This document shows positions 6,115 to 7,464 of a stretch of DNA of 7,464 nucleotides, piece by piece. The translations under genes and the position numbers were made by a program. The stretch covers positions 1 through 7,464 of the forward strand of contig JAPKDN010000147.1 of assembly GCA_028822575.1 (NCBI GenBank). Direction: 5' to 3'. How positions within the stretch are numbered: position 1 is the stretch's first letter; each line of letters begins with the position of its first letter. Origin of the DNA: Alphaproteobacteria bacterium. Lineage in GTDB: Bacteria > Pseudomonadota > Alphaproteobacteria > Thalassobaculales > Thalassobaculaceae. The notes below the pieces were generated by a model. That model was not told where the DNA came from. It saw only the letters and a list, made by a program, of their open reading frames with translations, and did no database searches.

Positions 6115-6503
6115 GGCAATAGATCAAAATCCTTGCGAAGTATATCGTCGTTACTGAAATCATATCCGCCATTGAGGCGGCCGACGGTATTGAACTTTTT
6201 TTCATCAGGATACGACGTGAGCACATTGACATCAGCCTCCAGCAAGAGATTGACTGCATGCTAGCCCAAATCGTTTCTAATCCTGACCTTCGGCATCACA
6301 CTGGTAAAGACCAAGCCTTTCGCGTTCTTTGGTGTGCGCAGGACGTTTGAACGCTTGCCGCCAACGATCTCGACCTTGGTAAAAACATTTATTTGGTCCG
6401 CGGGCTTGCGCCGGCCGCTTCGGTCCTTGTCGTCAAGGAGGGCTTGGAATGGCAATACAAAATTTTCGTAGTCGAGGCGAGGGCGTTCTCGTTCAGGTTC
6501 CAT
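6115..6503 (-). pseudogene. Unrecognised reading frame broken by a TAG, joined to the gmd remnant
   Basis: I do not recognise this protein. The minus-strand frame opens after a TAA about 30 nt before an ATG at 6503 and runs 80 codons to a TAG (complement of 6261-6263). It then continues in the same frame (HAVNLLLEADVNVLTSYPDE and onward) without another stop past 6115, where the gmd homology begins in a different frame. Codons on both sides of the TAG look alike and gene-like, and the amino acid composition is that of a soluble globular protein. There is no good ribosome site ahead of the ATG. The simplest reading is a decayed gene fragment, cut on its 3' side where it meets gmd. An intact 80-residue gene ending at 6261 is the alternative. 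Confidence 0.35.
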
Positions 6504-6549
6504 ACAACCACTGGAGTGGAAATTTTCACTTCCTTAGCGCTTGGCGTGA

Positions 6550-6555
6550 TAAAAT
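6550..6555 (+). promoter_or_regulatory. Possible -10 box of the EAL-like gene
   Basis: TAAAAT matches 5 of 6 bases of the TATAAT consensus and lies about 48 nt before the ATG at 6603. No good -35 box is at the right spacing. The nearest, TTCACT at 6525-6530, would need a 19-nt spacer. The call is therefore weak. Confidence 0.25.
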
Positions 6556-6591
6556 GATGACATCAAAGGTTTCCCACACCCGGCCCAGCGC

Positions 6592-6597
6592 GGAGGG
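6592..6597 (+). promoter_or_regulatory. Shine-Dalgarno sequence that fixes the start at 6603
   Basis: GGAGGG ends 5 nt before the ATG at 6603, an almost ideal ribosome site. It supports a plus-strand gene here and argues against the minus-strand open frames in the same stretch. Confidence 0.75.
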
Positions 6598-6602
6598 TAA
6601 AC

Positions 6603-7464
6603 ATGGCGCTTAGCCAAATTCAGAACCGATCCAGAGGTCCCAGTCAGGAATACCTGCTGCTGGACTACATGCAACGCCTTGGCCGCAACATTGATGGCCG
6701 AATGGGGGTTCATATCCACCTGTCCCGGCTAAGGCCCCAGAATCGACAGGACCATCATATCCGAATCGCCGCCGCTACATTTGAAGGCATGGTAGCAAAT
6801 TATGAGGGGCAGATATTCACCCTCAGTAATGCCGACCTGTTTTTCATCTGTAAGGACGTGGCGATTGAGGATATCGACGCGGCGATCATGAAGGTCCGCC
6901 ATCTGTTCAACGAGGATCCGCTGTCCCAAGGTGACGACGAAGATGGTCTAGCGCGGTTCTGCACTTGGTATAATGTCACCACCCAGCAAGAGGATTTGCT
7001 GGATTTGGCAAAGCAGATGCACCGGGAGCGGGAACGCAAGAACGGCCACGCGGTCACCCAGGACCGGTCGGGTACGCGAACCAGGAGCGAAAAAAAGCCC
7101 CTGGATCCCGAACAATTAGGGAAGCTTGAAGCATTCCTGATCAGAGCCGACCTTTCCAATCTTATGCGCCGACAACCGGTTTGTGCGATCACTTCGACCA
7201 ATCCGAACCCTCAACCGGTGTTTCGTGAGCTTTATATATCCATCACCGATTTGCAGCGGACCGTTTTGCCCGAGTTCGATTTGGCCTCTAACCGTTGGTT
7301 GTTTCAGTATCTTACTCAGACCCTGGATTCGCGAATGCTCTCGATGTTGACCCGCAATGACGACACGTCGATCGCTTCGTCCTTCAGCATCAATTTGAAC
7401 GTCCAGACCATCCTGTCGCCGCCATTTCTCAAATTTGACTCGGGTCTGAAGTCCGTGGCTCGAG
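6603..7464 (+). CDS. Probable degenerate EAL-like regulatory protein, 3' end cut by the window
   Basis: An unbroken frame of 287 codons runs from ATG 6603 to the last base of the window. Residues about 36-120 (VHIHLSRLRPQNRQDHHIRI, then ATFEGMVANYEGQIFTLSNA and DLFFICKD) form a compact alpha/beta-looking domain. Residues 138-172 are a charged linker rich in Arg, Lys and Glu. From about 205, FRELYISITDLQ and SINLNVQTILSPPFLKFD (262-279) resemble the start of an EAL phosphodiesterase domain, including its NLS-x-x-x-L-x-x-P-x-F element. The Glu-Ala-Leu catalytic triplet expected before it is not seen (YISI stands there). A catalytically dead c-di-GMP-sensor-like or scaffold role is an inference. 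From memory, similar proteins occur in Rhodospirillales. There is no signal peptide or membrane segment. The start is set by GGAGGG. The coding frame is confident; the family call is less so. Confidence 0.7.
   Translation, partial: MALSQIQNRSRGPSQEYLLLDYMQRLGRNIDGRMGVHIHLSRLRPQNRQDHHIRIAAATFEGMVANYEGQIFTLSNADLFFICKDVAIEDIDAAIMKVRHLFNEDPLSQGDDEDGLARFCTWYNVTTQQEDLLDLAKQMHRERERKNGHAVTQDRSGTRTRSEKKPLDPEQLGKLEAFLIRADLSNLMRRQPVCAITSTNPNPQPVFRELYISITDLQRTVLPEFDLASNRWLFQYLTQTLDSRMLSMLTRNDDTSIASSFSINLNVQTILSPPFLKFDSGLKSVAR

Noticed and set aside
5806..6264. Plus-strand open frame of 152 codons across the decay zone
   Set aside because: It is the reverse complement of the gmd remnant and the unrecognised fragment, which carry recognisable or more gene-like sequence; the His-rich translation looks like an antisense shadow.
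6800..7201. Minus-strand open frame of 133 codons
   Set aside because: The plus-strand frame from 6603 has an excellent ribosome site and protein-like sequence through this stretch; the minus-strand translation is Ser/Arg-rich and unlike a protein family.
1..7464. Defence system, CRISPR array, prophage or transposon
   Set aside because: I saw no spaced repeat array, transposase, integrase, terminal inverted repeats or defence-gene motifs anywhere in the window.

Overview
The window looks like chromosomal DNA of an alphaproteobacterium, possibly a Rhodospirillales-type organism. That placement is an inference from protein style alone (the SPINDLY-type glycosyltransferase, the CaiB-type CoA transferase next to a crotonase paralogue, and the degenerate EAL-like protein). 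No rRNA, tRNA, CRISPR array or insertion sequence is visible.

Layout, left to right. (1) The end of a SPINDLY/O-GlcNAc-transferase-like glycosyltransferase (1-1388, +) enters from outside the window. (2) A small cupin protein resembling bacterial thiol dioxygenases (1404-1946, -) converges on it, with a 17-nt perfect hairpin between the two stop codons. (3) A divergent promoter region (1947-2166) holds a perfect 17-nt palindrome, a likely repressor operator. It precedes a CaiB/BaiF class III CoA transferase (2167-3351, +) and then a crotonase-fold protein (3445-4239, +) that lacks both usual hydratase glutamates. The second gene appears to have its own promoter, flanked by a repeated GTCAACGTT element. 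(4) A polysaccharide-sugar region on the minus strand: an intact fusion of GDP-L-fucose synthase with an HldE/RfaE2-type nucleotidylyltransferase (4247-5713), preceded by a decayed C-terminal remnant of GDP-mannose 4,6-dehydratase (5764-6114) and an unrecognised broken reading frame (about 6115-6503). (5) The first 287 codons of a plus-strand gene (6603 to the window end), probably a degenerate EAL-like protein, with a strong Shine-Dalgarno sequence.

How the parts relate. The CoA transferase and crotonase paralogue probably act on one acyl-CoA substrate that the sequence does not identify. The glycosyltransferase, the fusion protein and the gmd remnant point to a cell-surface glycan locus. 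Gmd normally makes the substrate of Fcl. Here gmd is broken while its partner survives fused to a second sugar-nucleotide enzyme, so either an intact gmd lies elsewhere or the fusion protein has taken another substrate. This fusion beside gene debris is the most unusual item in the window.
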